The notes: generated by a model not told the origin, from the sequence alone. Counted from the stretch's first letter, positions 1 through 9,654 are shown. The stretch is DNA of 64,000 nucleotides from Bacillaceae bacterium JMAK1 (GCA_012970285.1 JIBW01000002.1:806001-870000), one strand, 5' to 3'. A program made the numbers and translations.

Positions 1-493
1 AGCCACGCTTATGAAGACCTTCTCCCGATGTATCAATTGTAAGCGTTGCTTTGTCCTTTAAAAGGGCAACTTCTAGTTGGAATTTCGGCCCATCTTCTTT
101 GAACCATTCTTGATTGTATGTTTCTTTCAACCGTTCAACGACGGCCTTTTTTACGATCCGTTGACAATCTGAAATACTAAATAACGTCGATTTCACCGAA
201 CGACCATCTACTGGGAACTCTCCGTATACAGGAATGAAATCTTCCCATGGAAGAGCTTTCGTTTTCTCAAACAGTTCATCGAAGGTAAATGCATCGAATT
301 CACCAACAACAAGCTTAATGCGGTCCGAAGTACGTACCCAAAGGTTCGCTTCAATCATGGATTCAATCGGTCCGTCCCACATGACCTTGCCGTTTTCAAC
401 TGTCGTTTTATATCCTAATGCTTTAATTTCCTTTGCGACAATGCTTTCAAGTCCCATCGTTGCGGTTGCAATGAATGTGTACGTCTCACTCAT
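1..493 (-). CDS. ypsC: THUMP-domain rRNA methyltransferase (YpsC/RlmL type), N-terminal part
   Basis: Only the first 164 codons lie in the window; the gene runs off the left edge. It begins MSETYTFIATATMGLESIVA, which matches the start of the YpsC/RlmL family of SAM-dependent 23S rRNA guanine-N2 methyltransferases. The visible part covers the N-terminal ferredoxin-like region and most of the THUMP RNA-binding domain; the methyltransferase domain is outside. The ATG at 493 is preceded by an AGGGG ribosome site. It sits directly downstream of rnpB, as in Bacillus subtilis, which supports the assignment. Family is likely; exact target base is inferred from the family. Confidence 0.85.
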   Translation of the reverse strand, partial: MSETYTFIATATMGLESIVAKEIKALGYKTTVENGKVMWDGPIESMIEANLWVRTSDRIKLVVGEFDAFTFDELFEKTKALPWEDFIPVYGEFPVDGRSVKSTLFSISDCQRIVKKAVVERLKETYNQEWFKEDGPKFQLEVALLKDKATLTIDTSGEGLHKRG

Positions 494-553
494 TCGTACC
501 CCTACTTTCTTTTATCAATTCGTCTATGATTATACTGAGTTTAGTTCATAAAG

Positions 554-576
554 TAAAAAAACCCCGAAAACGGGGT
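554..576 (-). terminator. Terminator of rnpB
   Basis: On the minus strand an ACCCCG/CGGGGT stem with a TTTT loop is followed by a run of seven T. It lies just after the RNase P RNA 3' end. Confidence 0.85.
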
Positions 577-579
577 CCT

Positions 580-981
580 CTAGAGGCTGGAAACCTTCTA
601 TAAGCCATGTTCTGTATCGACGTGCTAAGGCTGTTGACCTCACACGACGACGGCAATCATCTATCTGCGATATATTCGCCTCTTTCGTATGTTTCCACCG
701 AAAAAGTGCCCCTACCATATTTTGGGTTACTCACTCGTGGGGTTTACCTCGTTCCACTCTTCTCGTTTCCGAGAAGCTACGTCACTGTGGCACGTTACGA
801 TGGTTCACCATATCGATTGACTTAGGTGTTCCAAGCGCCGTCAACTTACAAGTAAGCTGCCTTGACTTATTGTTTCGTCAAGCACGAACACTACATCCAG
901 TTAAGGTTGTGTGAGCATGGACTTTCCTCACCGATTCTAAAGAAACGGCGCGATTGCCCGAAGAGTTCCAGCATATGCGCA
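580..981 (-). ncRNA. rnpB: RNase P RNA, class B (Bacillus type)
   Basis: Catalytic RNA of ribonuclease P, which matures tRNA 5' ends. Diagnostic conserved blocks are present in order on the minus strand: GAGGAAAGTCCATGCTC near the 5' end (about 915-930), the AGTGCCACAGTGACG-like core around 780, the GTGGAACG/GGTAAACCCC block around 740-755, the GATAGATGATTGCCG block near 650-665, and ACAGAACATGGCTTATAGA at the 3' end (about 600-618). Length of about 400 nt fits the class. It lies between gpsB/RNase H and ypsC, the conserved Firmicutes position. The exact ends are approximate; the 5' end is placed about 7 nt after the promoter -10. Short open frames in this interval are not genes. Confidence 0.95.
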
Positions 982-987
982 AGCTGT

Positions 988-1016
988 ATTATAACGTGGA
1001 ATGTTTAATTCTGCAA
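988..1016 (-). promoter_or_regulatory. Sigma-A promoter of rnpB
   Basis: On the minus strand, -35 TTGCAG (1011-1016) and a perfect -10 TATAAT (988-993) are separated by 17 bp. The predicted start near 981 is just upstream of the RNase P RNA. Confidence 0.8.
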
Positions 1017-1025
1017 CGTTAAGTG

Positions 1026-1430
1026 TTAAATTTGTTTATGAATCCCTTGTTTTGCAAGATGATCTGCTTCTTTATTTTTACTAGAACTTACCCAGCTAAC
1101 AAAAAATAAATCAAACTCCGCGCTTTCTAGTAAAACGTCGTGTAATAACGGTCGGTAGCTTGCGTTGTGAACCTTTCCTTTATTAACAGATTGGTCCACA
1201 AGTTGGGAATCAGTAAAAAAACGCCCCTCCCGATATCCTTTAGCTTGAGCGAAAGCAATTCCCTCTTTTAACGCAATAAATTCGGCTGCGTGAATATGTG
1301 TCGACGTAATCCGTTTAGAAATTCGCTCTACATCTCCAGATGGATGCTTCAGAAAAACCCCAATGCCACAAGCACCGGGATCCCCAGCGCAAGCAGCATC
1401 AACATACACGTGAACGACGCCTTTACTCAC
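1026..1430 (-). CDS. RNase HI-like protein (reverse-transcriptase-like fold)
   Basis: A 134-residue RNase H-fold protein. The acidic catalytic set can be seen: D in YVDAACAG near residue 11, E in HAAEFIAL near 50, D in FTDSQLV near 74 and D in NKEADHLAKQ near 123, so it is probably an active nuclease of the YpdQ/YpeP-like group rather than a degenerate copy. The start is GTG at 1430. The GTGAGTAA overlap with the end of gpsB makes translational coupling likely. Substrate (RNA in RNA:DNA hybrids) is inferred from the family; its in vivo role is unknown. Confidence 0.8.
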   Translation of the reverse strand: MSKGVVHVYVDAACAGDPGACGIGVFLKHPSGDVERISKRITSTHIHAAEFIALKEGIAFAQAKGYREGRFFTDSQLVDQSVNKGKVHNASYRPLLHDVLLESAEFDLFFVSWVSSSKNKEADHLAKQGIHKQI

Positions 1431-1776
1431 TTAGCTTTTTCCCAAACACTTCTTTTTCAAGGTTTGATAGTCTTTTTAGGATATCGTAATTGGTTGTACC
1501 TACTTGAGTGGCTGACTGCGTCTCTACAGACGCTTGAGCACGCTCAGGTTGTTGTGGAGCAGCACTGCGTTGACGTTGAACTTGTGGCGATGGTTGCATC
1601 TTCTTAAGCTGTTCAATTTCCTTTTCAAGCTTCGTCACATGCTCTTGAAACAATTCATAATCCTGAATAACAAAATCGAGAAACTGGTCAACCTCTTCTT
1701 TATTGTAGCCTTTCATGCTCGTCTTAAATTCTTTGTCAAGAATCTTCTTTGCATCTAATTGTGCATTTACTGACAT
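1423..1776 (-). CDS. gpsB: Cell-division protein GpsB
   Basis: A 117-residue DivIVA-like protein that shuttles the class A penicillin-binding protein between lateral wall and septum. The N-terminal GpsB/DivIVA membrane-binding motif is clear (KEFKTSMKGYNKEEVDQFLD, residues about 15-34), followed by a coiled coil and, after a Gln/Pro/Ala-rich linker, a C-terminal helix (NYDILKRLSNLEKEVF) typical of the hexamerising domain. An upstream in-frame ATG at 1854 exists, but the ATG at 1776 has the GAGGTG ribosome site and matches family N-termini. The stop overlaps the GTG of the RNase H-like gene by 8 bp. Confidence 0.93.
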   Translation of the reverse strand: MSVNAQLDAKKILDKEFKTSMKGYNKEEVDQFLDFVIQDYELFQEHVTKLEKEIEQLKKMQPSPQVQRQRSAAPQQPERAQASVETQSATQVGTTNYDILKRLSNLEKEVFGKKLSE

Positions 1777-1879
1777 CGGCTTCACCTCACACTCATAGTC
1801 TCTTCCATCGTATAGCAATATTTTTTCAGATCGTTGTAGAAAAGTCAATTTCAAGCGTGAGATTTACCTCCATCTACCT

Positions 1880-1913
1880 AAAAAAGTACCGACACTGATG
1901 TGTCAGTACTTTC
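1880..1913 (-). terminator. Terminator of cotD
   Basis: On the minus strand AGTACTGACAC and GTGTCGGTACT form an 11-bp stem with one G-T pair and an ATCA loop, followed by six T. Confidence 0.8.
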
Positions 1914-1946
1914 GCCTAGATGGTTGTCCTTACATACAGCTAGCCA

Positions 1947-2330
1947 TTACCAAGGGCGATGACCGCAGCCTTTGCCTTGCTTCCCATGATGACCACCGTG
2001 TCCACCGAAACCGCCGTAACCGTTATTGTTCATCATTTGTCCACCAAATGCGCCGTTTCCAGGTCCACAATCAAACTGCTCTGTTTCACACTCATATACG
2101 TTATCTGTTGTATGAGGGTGGCTATGAACGTGCTTGTAGACGTCTTTGTGCACGTGCGTATGGTGCGATGGGTGCACCTCAGGAATAATATACTCTTGAT
2201 CGCTAAATGACGTGCTGTTTTGTGATGGATGAACGACTGCTGGTAATACGATTGGTTGATTTCCATTTCCATTGCAGCCATGATTTTGCATGTGGTGGTG
2301 ATGGCCACACCCTTTGTGATGATGTCTCAT
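1947..2330 (-). CDS. cotD: Spore coat protein CotD-like
   Basis: A 127-residue His-, Gly- and Cys-rich protein, starting MRHHHKGCGHHHHMQNHGC and ending in Gly/His-rich low complexity. The middle block (PIVLPAVVHPSQ ... PEVHPSHHTHV) is the CotD signature. It is an inner-coat protein of the endospore. AAGGAGGAG precedes the ATG. A sigma-K-like promoter lies upstream, so mother-cell expression late in sporulation is expected. Position next to gpsB matches Bacillus; the ypsA gene usually found between them is absent here. Confidence 0.88.
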   Translation of the reverse strand: MRHHHKGCGHHHHMQNHGCNGNGNQPIVLPAVVHPSQNSTSFSDQEYIIPEVHPSHHTHVHKDVYKHVHSHPHTTDNVYECETEQFDCGPGNGAFGGQMMNNNGYGGFGGHGGHHGKQGKGCGHRPW

Positions 2331-2361
2331 GTTAACTCCTCCTTGATTGTAAGTTCACTAT

Positions 2362-2390
2362 TACAATATGTAAAAGAGGAGGCGAGCGTT
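2362..2390 (-). promoter_or_regulatory. Sigma-K-like promoter of cotD
   Basis: On the minus strand AAC (2388-2390), 17 bp, then CATATTGTA (2362-2370) fits the sigma-K consensus (mAC, 16-17 bp, CATAnnnTA). It is 32 bp upstream of the cotD start, where a late mother-cell promoter would be expected. Confidence 0.6.
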
Positions 2391-2493
2391 ATCGTGCAAG
2401 TACCTATTTTAGTAGGATTGGGCACATTCATGTCGAATGAACGTAGATAAAAACGTAAGAAAATGACGGATTTTGCGCTTCCCCGGGAAATAA

Positions 2494-3729
2494 TTAACCG
2501 TTAGTATTTTCTATTTTCCGAACCAAGCGCTGTGAACGATGCAACCACTTCTCTCGCTCACGTTCGACTAGATCATTTGTACACAATACACGATCACAAA
2601 GGGCAAGCGCTGCTTGATAATCGCGTAACTCGTGCTCATAGTGAATCACTATTGCTTCGGCGGCTTCTGTATGGACGACATCCTCATCACTTTCAAGCAA
2701 TTGAAGAAATAAAGATTGGCTTTCTGTCACTTGACCAGATTTCTTTAGAAGCGATGCGAGTTCAAACAGCGATAACCGGTAAAACTCATTCTCATCATTA
2801 ATGATCTCACGAAACCGATGAATTGCCTCGTCTACGTAACCTAAATGCTTCCACCAACGAGCAACCTCATATTGCTCACCGCTTGAAAACCCACCTGATA
2901 TAACACGATCCGATAATTCCACATACAACTGAAATAACGATACGATATCTTGCTCGTTATGTTCAAACACGCCTTTTACATAATCAGGATCATTTTCCGT
3001 CATATAATCTTGATAAAGCATTGGAGCAAGGTAGCCAGGCGTATCTTCTGTACGTCTTAGATTCAAGATGTCTTGTTCGACTTGCGATAATCGACAAGAC
3101 TCTAAATCATGTTTAAATAACCTTCTTGCAGCATGCAACAAATCAAAGTGACCAAACTCAGGAAGCTTTGGCAACTGTTCACGCAGTAACGTATGTCTCG
3201 TCTTCACTTGTGGCCAATCAAATGCTTTTCCATTGTATGTGACGAGCGCGTCAAGGTTGTGAACTTGTTGTAAAAAATACGTGTAAAACGCAAGCTCATG
3301 CTCAGGACCTGGCAAGAAGTATTGGTCAACAACAACTTCTTGGTCGACAATCCTGCCAGTCCCAATCATAAAAATCATATTCCCCGCCCCGTGGCTAAGA
3401 CCCGTCGTTTCTGTATCGAAAAACAATAAATCTGTCGGAAGTGTCGCTTGATCAGGGGCAAGTGGATGTAAACTCGCTCCTTTGGCACGCCACTGATCGA
3501 ATGTTTGTTGCAACATCACGTGTCCCTTGAAAACATCGTTCAATCGATATCGTCTCATTCGATGGACGACAATGCCTTCTTCTAAATGCACGACCTTACT
3601 GTCAAACGCTTCCCATGCTTTTGTTTGCGTAAACTCTGGATGCGTCTCTTCTGTTTTCACAGGAGCTTCCGTCACTTCGCGTGCCTCAAGGTGAGGCTGC
3701 ATTCGTTTCAGTTTTTTCTTAAAGTCCAT
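2494..3729 (-). CDS. mrfB: MrfB (YprB), DEDD-type 3'-5' exonuclease of the mitomycin repair pathway
   Basis: A 411-residue protein with an RNase H-like DEDD exonuclease domain (LFFDTETTGL near residue 105, LVTYNGKAFDWP near 180, a further Asp in HNEQDIVSL near 260) and a TPR-like helical C-terminus. In B. subtilis YprB/MrfB acts with the helicase YprA/MrfA in excision repair of mitomycin C damage. The ATG at 3729 is preferred over an upstream one at 3762 that lies inside mrfA; it gives the usual family length and has GGTGAT before it. It follows mrfA by 5 bp, so the two are one operon. Confidence 0.9.
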   Translation of the reverse strand: MDFKKKLKRMQPHLEAREVTEAPVKTEETHPEFTQTKAWEAFDSKVVHLEEGIVVHRMRRYRLNDVFKGHVMLQQTFDQWRAKGASLHPLAPDQATLPTDLLFFDTETTGLSHGAGNMIFMIGTGRIVDQEVVVDQYFLPGPEHELAFYTYFLQQVHNLDALVTYNGKAFDWPQVKTRHTLLREQLPKLPEFGHFDLLHAARRLFKHDLESCRLSQVEQDILNLRRTEDTPGYLAPMLYQDYMTENDPDYVKGVFEHNEQDIVSLFQLYVELSDRVISGGFSSGEQYEVARWWKHLGYVDEAIHRFREIINDENEFYRLSLFELASLLKKSGQVTESQSLFLQLLESDEDVVHTEAAEAIVIHYEHELRDYQAALALCDRVLCTNDLVEREREKWLHRSQRLVRKIENTNG

Positions 3730-3734
3730 TAGTA

Positions 3735-5993
3735 TCACCGACCTAAGAGCGATTGTACCCATCGCTTAACGTCTTGTTTTAAGCCCTCTTCTGAACCTTC
3801 ACCAATACATGAAGGACACCCATCTACACACGGACACTGATCCATCATTTGCTGTGAACGCTCCAGCAGTTCTGCTTTGCGATCGTACAACTTTTCAGCG
3901 AGCCCAATTCCACCCGGGTAATGATCATACAAAAAGATTGCAGATTTCTCTGAGTGATCGGCTTTTATTTGGACAGCAGTGTGCAAGTCATTTCGGTCAC
4001 TCATCGTCATAACAGCACCGATATGGTGCATTAAATGACTAAGTGAAACGAGCATTTTCTCAAAACGATTTCGCCCGTAAAATAACAGGTCCGCCTCTTC
4101 AAAATCGAGCCACATTCCAGCCGTATGGAGCTCTTCTTGTGGCAAATGAATTGGACCTGATCCGATGTTTTCATACGTTGACAATTTCATTTTTTTAAAG
4201 ATTGACGGCATAATCGTGACTGCAACATCACCAAACGATGCGCTATACTGCTTCTCATCAGCCGTTTGGTCTGCTTCGATGACGAACAACTTCACGTTCA
4301 AATTCGCATCGGTAAAATATTCAACGTCAACAGCTTTAACGTAAGCTTTCTTCTCTTCCCAATCCAATTGTTCGACTTGAAATTGTTGCCCTTGATGCAA
4401 ATAAATCGCCTCTTCATGGAGTAACGTCATCGCACTGAATCGATCCATTTCTCCAATTACTCTCGTCTTTGCAGTTTCAGATTGGTCAATGATCACAACG
4501 TTTTCTTGCGATGCTGAACGCAGACTAATGTTATGAGCTGGGAATGCTTGACTCATCCAATACCATTTGTTTTTGCGCAAATGAACGATCTGTTGATCAG
4601 AAAGGTATCCCATGATGTCATTAATATCAATACCACCAAACGTATCCGTCACTTTAAATGGCAATTCATAAGCTGCACACTTCGCGTGATCCATTAAGAT
4701 CATCACATTGTTTGGCTCAATTCGAGCCTCTTCTGCTTCACTACGGAGCACATAATCTGGGTCATTCATGACATATTGGTCCATCGGTGCAGAGCCTGCA
4801 ACTAAAATAACGAGTGATTCATCTTGTCTACGCCCAGCTCGTCCAGCTTGCTGCCATAAACTAGAGATCGAACCTGGATAGCCTGTTAGAACACACACTT
4901 GCAATTGACCAATGTCCATTCCTAACTCAAGCGCATTTGTACTGACAACCCCTCGTACCTCTCCGTTTCGAAGGCCTTTTTCAATGGCACGTCGTTCACT
5001 CGGCAAATAACCGCCCCGATAAGCACGAATTGAAGCCGGTCCGTATTCTTTGTTCATCATCGACTGCAAATCACTGTAAATGACTTCTACACGCACGCGA
5101 CTTTTCGCAAAAACGATCAATTGTGCATTTGCTTCAAGCACTTGTCTAGCAATCGTTCGTACTTCTTTAGACGCGCTTTGACGAATGTTTAATGATGGAT
5201 TTACGACTGGTGGATTATAAAAAGCAAGGTGCTTCTTCCCGCTAGGCGCTCCGTTGTTGTTGATGAGTGAAAAGGACTGTTCGGTTAATTGTTCTGCCAA
5301 CTCTTTAGGGTTACGAATCGTCGCAGATGTGCAAATGAACTGAGGCTCACTTCCGTAATACCGAGCCAAGCGGACTAATCGCCGAATAACATTTGCAACA
5401 TGACTACCAAACACACCGCGGTACATGTGGAGTTCATCGATGACGATATATCGTAATTTCTCAAACAGCGATACCCATTTCGTATGATGAGGCAAAATAG
5501 AAGAATGCAACATATCCGGATTTGTCATTACAACGTGTCCGGCTTGTCGAATCTTTTGTCGAATAGCCGGTGCAGTGTCACCATCATACGTATAGCTGTT
5601 TACGTCTAATCCAGATGATTCAATCCACTCTGCCAGTTCACTTTTTTGGTCTTGGGCCAAAGCTTTTGTCGGGAATAAATAAAGCGCTCTTGCGTCCGGT
5701 TCTTGTGCGATCGTTTGTAAGACCGGCAAGTTATAGCAGAGCGTTTTACCAGATGCAGTTGGTGTTACAGTGACTATGTTCTCTCCATTAAACACGTGGT
5801 CGTAAGCGGAACGTTGATGTGTGTAGAGCTGATCAATTCCACGCTTGACAAACACATCTCGTAAACGTTGATCAAGAGATGTGGGCATCGAAGCATAGTG
5901 TGCTTTTCGTTCTGGTAATGTATGCCAATGAGCAATATGCTCGTTTTGTCTCAAATCATTCATAAATTGTTGGAGGTTCGGTTTATCAAACAC
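3735..5993 (-). CDS. mrfA: MrfA (YprA), DExH helicase with DUF1998 zinc module
   Basis: A 752-residue superfamily 2 helicase. Motif I TPTASGKT is near residue 77, motif II IDELH near 180, motif III TSAT near 215, and motif VI QQAGRAGR near 385. The C-terminal DUF1998 region ends with a four-cysteine cluster (CPCVDGCPSC) that likely binds metal. With MrfB it forms a nucleotide excision pathway for mitomycin lesions in Bacillus. The start is taken as GTG at 5993, 9 bp after AAAGGGGG; a TTG at 6017 is in frame but lies upstream of that ribosome site. Confidence 0.9.
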   Translation of the reverse strand: MFDKPNLQQFMNDLRQNEHIAHWHTLPERKAHYASMPTSLDQRLRDVFVKRGIDQLYTHQRSAYDHVFNGENIVTVTPTASGKTLCYNLPVLQTIAQEPDARALYLFPTKALAQDQKSELAEWIESSGLDVNSYTYDGDTAPAIRQKIRQAGHVVMTNPDMLHSSILPHHTKWVSLFEKLRYIVIDELHMYRGVFGSHVANVIRRLVRLARYYGSEPQFICTSATIRNPKELAEQLTEQSFSLINNNGAPSGKKHLAFYNPPVVNPSLNIRQSASKEVRTIARQVLEANAQLIVFAKSRVRVEVIYSDLQSMMNKEYGPASIRAYRGGYLPSERRAIEKGLRNGEVRGVVSTNALELGMDIGQLQVCVLTGYPGSISSLWQQAGRAGRRQDESLVILVAGSAPMDQYVMNDPDYVLRSEAEEARIEPNNVMILMDHAKCAAYELPFKVTDTFGGIDINDIMGYLSDQQIVHLRKNKWYWMSQAFPAHNISLRSASQENVVIIDQSETAKTRVIGEMDRFSAMTLLHEEAIYLHQGQQFQVEQLDWEEKKAYVKAVDVEYFTDANLNVKLFVIEADQTADEKQYSASFGDVAVTIMPSIFKKMKLSTYENIGSGPIHLPQEELHTAGMWLDFEEADLLFYGRNRFEKMLVSLSHLMHHIGAVMTMSDRNDLHTAVQIKADHSEKSAIFLYDHYPGGIGLAEKLYDRKAELLERSQQMMDQCPCVDGCPSCIGEGSEEGLKQDVKRWVQSLLGR

Positions 5994-6047
5994 GCGGCGA
6001 CTCCCCCTTTCATGCAAAGTATATCATATAAGAACGTATGTTTGATC

Positions 6048-7793
6048 TCAATCCGTAAATTCTACATTGATCCATTCTCGAACGCTATTTATTAACCAGA
6101 CGCGATCTGCATGTTGCACGTCTTTTTTCGTTAAAATGCATTCTGTAATCGTGCCTTCACACAGTAGATACTCTCGAAAGACTCCAGGTAAAAGACCGGA
6201 TTCTATAGGCGGTGTGAGCCATTTTCCATCACGTTCAATGACCACATTACCAATAGTAAATTCAGTGACCTCATCTCTTTCATTAAAAAGGAGCACATCA
6301 AACATGTTCGGATGTTCATGTTTATGTTGCTCATAGAGCCCTCTCGCTGTCGTTTTTATTTTTAGAAATGGATTGGTGGAATCTACTGGGTGCGATGCAA
6401 ATTGCACCGGCTGTGGCTCTTTCATCGGCTCAATACGTTGGGAGGTAACTGTAAGTTCCGACCCTAACACTACTCGAAGCTTATACAGTGGCTCACTGGG
6501 CAGGCGCCCAATTTCTTCTTCGATCTGACGACGAATATGGGTTGCATCGAAGTCAATCTTAAGTTTCGTTGCTGATTCGTTAAGCCTTCTTAAATGAAGT
6601 TCTATGTGTTTTGTCTGCCCATTTCGCACACCGATGCTTTCTAAGAGCTCCACATTTGAACGATGATCGGTAACAATTTTTGCTTTTAGCAACGCTTCTT
6701 CGTATTCACCATCCGTCGTTGAATCCCACGTCACCCCGCCACCAATTCCGTACGTAATGTGCTCATCTTTAACGGTCGCCGTTCGAATGGCTACGTTAAA
6801 GCATGCATCACCTGTCGGAGAAATGTACCCAATCGACCCACAATATAGCTCTCGTGCGGATGACTCCAACTGAGCAATAATTTTCATCGTTTCTTTCTTC
6901 GGAGCACCGGTAATTGAACCGCAAGGAAAGAGCGATTGTAACACTTGTGTTGCAGTTGTTTGAACATCGGTTTGTGCGGTAATCGTAGACGTCATTTGCC
7001 ATACAGTTGGATACGGTTCAATCGTAAACAGTTCATCAACAGAAACAGAGCCAACCTTTGCTACCTCTCCAAGATCATTTCGTAACAAGTCTACAATCAT
7101 GACATTTTCTGCTTGATCTTTTTCAGATGTCTGTAGCTGTTGCTTTAGTTGTTCATCTTCCGCTTTAGTCGTGCCTCGACGAATCGTCCCTTTCATCGGC
7201 TTGGTTGTCACTGTTGTGCCTTCTTTTTTAAAGAACAACTCTGGAGATAGTGAGAGCATTTGCCGTTTGCCATCATGAATGTACGCACTGTATGGCGCTC
7301 TTTGTTTCGTCTTTAGCAATTCATAATAGGAATGTGCTGAACCGAGAAAACGGCTACGTAACCGCATCGTATAGTTCACTTGATACGTGTCACCGAGAGC
7401 GATGTGATCTTTTATGTTCGCAATGGCTTCTTTGTAGGCCGAGTGCGAGCACTCTTGCTCCCATCCCGATACGTGATAAGGTTCGTTTGTTGCTTCTGTC
7501 CGAGGGTATGGCTTAGGTGTGTCATAAATACCAAACCACATTAAAGGATCCGACTTATCACGCACTTGATCATTAACAGGCAATCCTTTTCCTAAGTAAG
7601 CGCCCGCTTCATACGTCATATATCCAGCAGCATAATAGCCGTTATTCGTCCATTTTTCAACTTCTTGTAGACACGCCAAAACGTGAGTACCTTCTGTCGT
7701 CGACACGATGGCTACAGGGTCGGTAAATAAAAGCGATTGCTCATGTTCTTGGGTGAACTCAATTTTCACTGTATGGTGTTGATCATTTATCAC
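6048..7793 (-). CDS. pabB: Fused aminodeoxychorismate synthase component I / aminodeoxychorismate lyase (PabB-PabC)
   Basis: A 581-residue fusion. Residues about 1-375 are a chorismate-binding (anthranilate synthase I/PabB) domain with KPMKGTIRRG, ENVMIVDLLRNDLG, CGSITGAPKK and GIGGGVTWDS. Residues about 380-581 are a PLP fold-IV aminodeoxychorismate lyase domain (EVTEFTIGNVVI, GLLPGVFRE). Together they convert chorismate to p-aminobenzoate for folate, given ammonia or a separate PabA amidotransferase, which is not in the window. The start is GTG at 7793 after AAGGATG. It is transcribed alone. Confidence 0.88.
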   Translation of the reverse strand: MINDQHHTVKIEFTQEHEQSLLFTDPVAIVSTTEGTHVLACLQEVEKWTNNGYYAAGYMTYEAGAYLGKGLPVNDQVRDKSDPLMWFGIYDTPKPYPRTEATNEPYHVSGWEQECSHSAYKEAIANIKDHIALGDTYQVNYTMRLRSRFLGSAHSYYELLKTKQRAPYSAYIHDGKRQMLSLSPELFFKKEGTTVTTKPMKGTIRRGTTKAEDEQLKQQLQTSEKDQAENVMIVDLLRNDLGEVAKVGSVSVDELFTIEPYPTVWQMTSTITAQTDVQTTATQVLQSLFPCGSITGAPKKETMKIIAQLESSARELYCGSIGYISPTGDACFNVAIRTATVKDEHITYGIGGGVTWDSTTDGEYEEALLKAKIVTDHRSNVELLESIGVRNGQTKHIELHLRRLNESATKLKIDFDATHIRRQIEEEIGRLPSEPLYKLRVVLGSELTVTSQRIEPMKEPQPVQFASHPVDSTNPFLKIKTTARGLYEQHKHEHPNMFDVLLFNERDEVTEFTIGNVVIERDGKWLTPPIESGLLPGVFREYLLCEGTITECILTKKDVQHADRVWLINSVREWINVEFTD

Positions 7794-7856
7794 AATACTT
7801 CATCCTTACTCCATTATTCCTCGCTCCATTTTAAGCGATTTATCGTTTTACGTATA

Positions 7857-7885
7857 GAAAAAGACGCTTCGTAGATCGAAGCGTC
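7857..7885 (-). terminator. Terminator overlapping the stop of the 56-residue ORF
   Basis: On the minus strand GACGCTTCG and CGAAGCGTC form a 9-bp stem with an ATCTA loop, followed by five T. Confidence 0.85.
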
Positions 7886-8054
7886 AGGAAGATTGCTTAT
7901 GTTTTTCAACGATGGTGTAAGGTCGTTGGACATTCAGACGTTCATGAAACAACTTGTGAACCCCTTCGTCATCCATACTTTCTAGAAATTTCTTTGGAAC
8001 GCCGCACAAATCAGCCAACAGACAAATCATCTCTGACTTAGAAAACTTTGCCAT
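7884..8054 (-). CDS. Small protein of 56 residues, function unknown
   Basis: Encodes MAKFSKSEMICLLADLCGVP..., ending KHKQSS. It has a GGGGG ribosome site 8 bp before the ATG and a strong terminator that starts at its stop codon, so it is very likely a real monocistronic gene. It is soluble, without a signal peptide or membrane segment. The N-terminal amphipathic stretch followed by FLESMDDEGVHKLFHERL suggests two short helices. It vaguely recalls small Fbp- or BH0509-like Bacillus proteins, but no family is claimed. Confidence 0.7.
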   Translation of the reverse strand: MAKFSKSEMICLLADLCGVPKKFLESMDDEGVHKLFHERLNVQRPYTIVEKHKQSS

Positions 8055-8379
8055 GGTTTCGTCCCCCTAAAAGTATACACCGCCTATATTTATCATACGC
8101 AACATAACGGAAAACATTCTACAAAATTTTGAGTATTTTATTAAATTAAATCTATTATCCTATACGAACACATTTCCGCACAGTACTGAGACGACGCGTT
8201 AATGTTATGAATGAAAACCTTTCGCTTGTTATTGTCGCTACTTAGCCATTTATCCTACAAGGCTTTAGCATGAATAAGATGCTATATAAACCTCAAGTTC
8301 GAGTGTTTTTTTCAATGTTCTCTAGCAATCCATTTGAAATCATACTACGATAATAATAACAAGAAAGGATGAGGTAGTT
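8055..8379. other. Intergenic region upstream of the kyn operon
   Basis: AT-rich 325-bp gap between the divergent 56-residue gene and kynU. It must hold both promoters, but no clean -35/-10 pair or riboswitch could be picked with confidence. AAGAAAGGATGAGG before 8380 is the kynU ribosome site. Confidence 0.5.
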
Positions 8380-9654
8380 ATGACAGCATTCACTTTACAA
8401 GATGCAAAAAATCGTGATCGCCAAGATTCTGTCGCTTCCAAACGCGAATTGTTCTATATCGATGATTCAAAAGTATACATGGACGGAAATTCTCTAGGTC
8501 TGCTTTCTCGTCCTGCTGAACAAATAGTGTTAGAACTGTTAGAAAGTTGGAAAACATACGCGATTGATGGATGGACATCTGGAAGTCATCCTTGGTTTTA
8601 TTTAAGTGAGCAACTCGGTCATGATACGGCACCCTTAGTTGGTGCAAAGCCTGAAGAAGTCATTGTTACTGGTTCAACGACGGTGAATTTACATCAACTC
8701 GTGGCGAGTTTTTTTCAACCTAAAGAGAATCGCACTAAAATTCTAGCGGATCAGTTGAATTTCCCGAGTGATATTTACGCACTGCAAAGTCAACTAACGT
8801 TAAAAGGGCTCGATCCTACTCTACATCTCGTACAAGTAGACTCTAAAGACGGGCTCACGCTAAAGACAGAAGATATAATTCATGCTATGACTGAAGACAT
8901 TGCACTCATCGTTTTGCCTTCTGTTCTTTACCGTAGTGGTCAAGTTCTTGATATGGAAGCATTAACAAAAGCCGCACATGAGCGTGGAATCCTTATTGGA
9001 TTTGATTTGTGCCATTCCATCGGTGCGACTGTGCATCATCTACACGATTGGGGCGTTGACTTCGCCTTTTGGTGCAACTACAAATACGTAAATGCCGGTC
9101 CAGGCAGTACAGGTGGATTGTTCGTTCATGAAAAGCATTTTGGAACGAAACCTGGACTTGCAGGGTGGTTTGCTTCTGATAAAACGAAACAATTTGATAT
9201 GAATCACGAACCTGTCTTCGCGCAAGATGCAGGCGCCTTTCAGATCGGAACTCCACACATTTTAAGCACAGCTCCATTACTCGCTAGCCTTGAAATGTTT
9301 AATGACGTTGGCATCGCATCCCTTCGAGAACGTTCCTTACGTATGACGGATTACTTTATGGACTTGATTGATCATGAGTTGGCGAACGATCATTTCACCA
9401 TTAGTAATCCGAGAGACGAAAAGTCACGAGGCGGACACCTATATCTTGAGCACGAAGAAGCCGTTCGAATTGTAAAAGCATTAAAAGCCGATGGAATCAT
9501 TCCAGATTTACGCCCACCAAACGGCATTCGTCTTGCTCCAGTCCCGCTATACAATACGTATGAAGATATTTTTATTACCGTACAACGACTAAAAGAAATT
9601 ATGAACGAGCGTAAATATGAACGCTTTAGCTCGACTAGGGAGGTCGTTTCTTGA
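8380..9654 (+). CDS. kynU: Kynureninase
   Basis: A 424-residue PLP-dependent enzyme that cleaves kynurenine to anthranilate and alanine. Family features in order are [10 protein letters not shown] near residue 35, WTSGSHPWF near 65, [11 protein letters not shown] near 205 and the PLP lysine in [14 protein letters not shown] near 233, then [19 protein letters not shown]. Length is normal. The ATG has GGATGAGG upstream. It is first in a kynUBA operon; its TGA overlaps the TTG of kynB. Confidence 0.93.
   Translation: MTAFTLQDAKNRDRQDSVASKRELFYIDDSKVYMDGNSLGLLSRPAEQIVLELLESWKTYAIDGWTSGSHPWFYLSEQLGHDTAPLVGAKPEEVIVTGSTTVNLHQLVASFFQPKENRTKILADQLNFPSDIYALQSQLTLKGLDPTLHLVQVDSKDGLTLKTEDIIHAMTEDIALIVLPSVLYRSGQVLDMEALTKAAHERGILIGFDLCHSIGATVHHLHDWGVDFAFWCNYKYVNAGPGSTGGLFVHEKHFGTKPGLAGWFASDKTKQFDMNHEPVFAQDAGAFQIGTPHILSTAPLLASLEMFNDVGIASLRERSLRMTDYFMDLIDHELANDHFTISNPRDEKSRGGHLYLEHEEAVRIVKALKADGIIPDLRPPNGIRLAPVPLYNTYEDIFITVQRLKEIMNERKYERFSSTREVVS

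Noticed and set aside
607..825. Open reading frames on both strands across 530-830
   Set aside because: The sequence is RNase P RNA; conserved blocks explain it and the frames lack ribosome sites.
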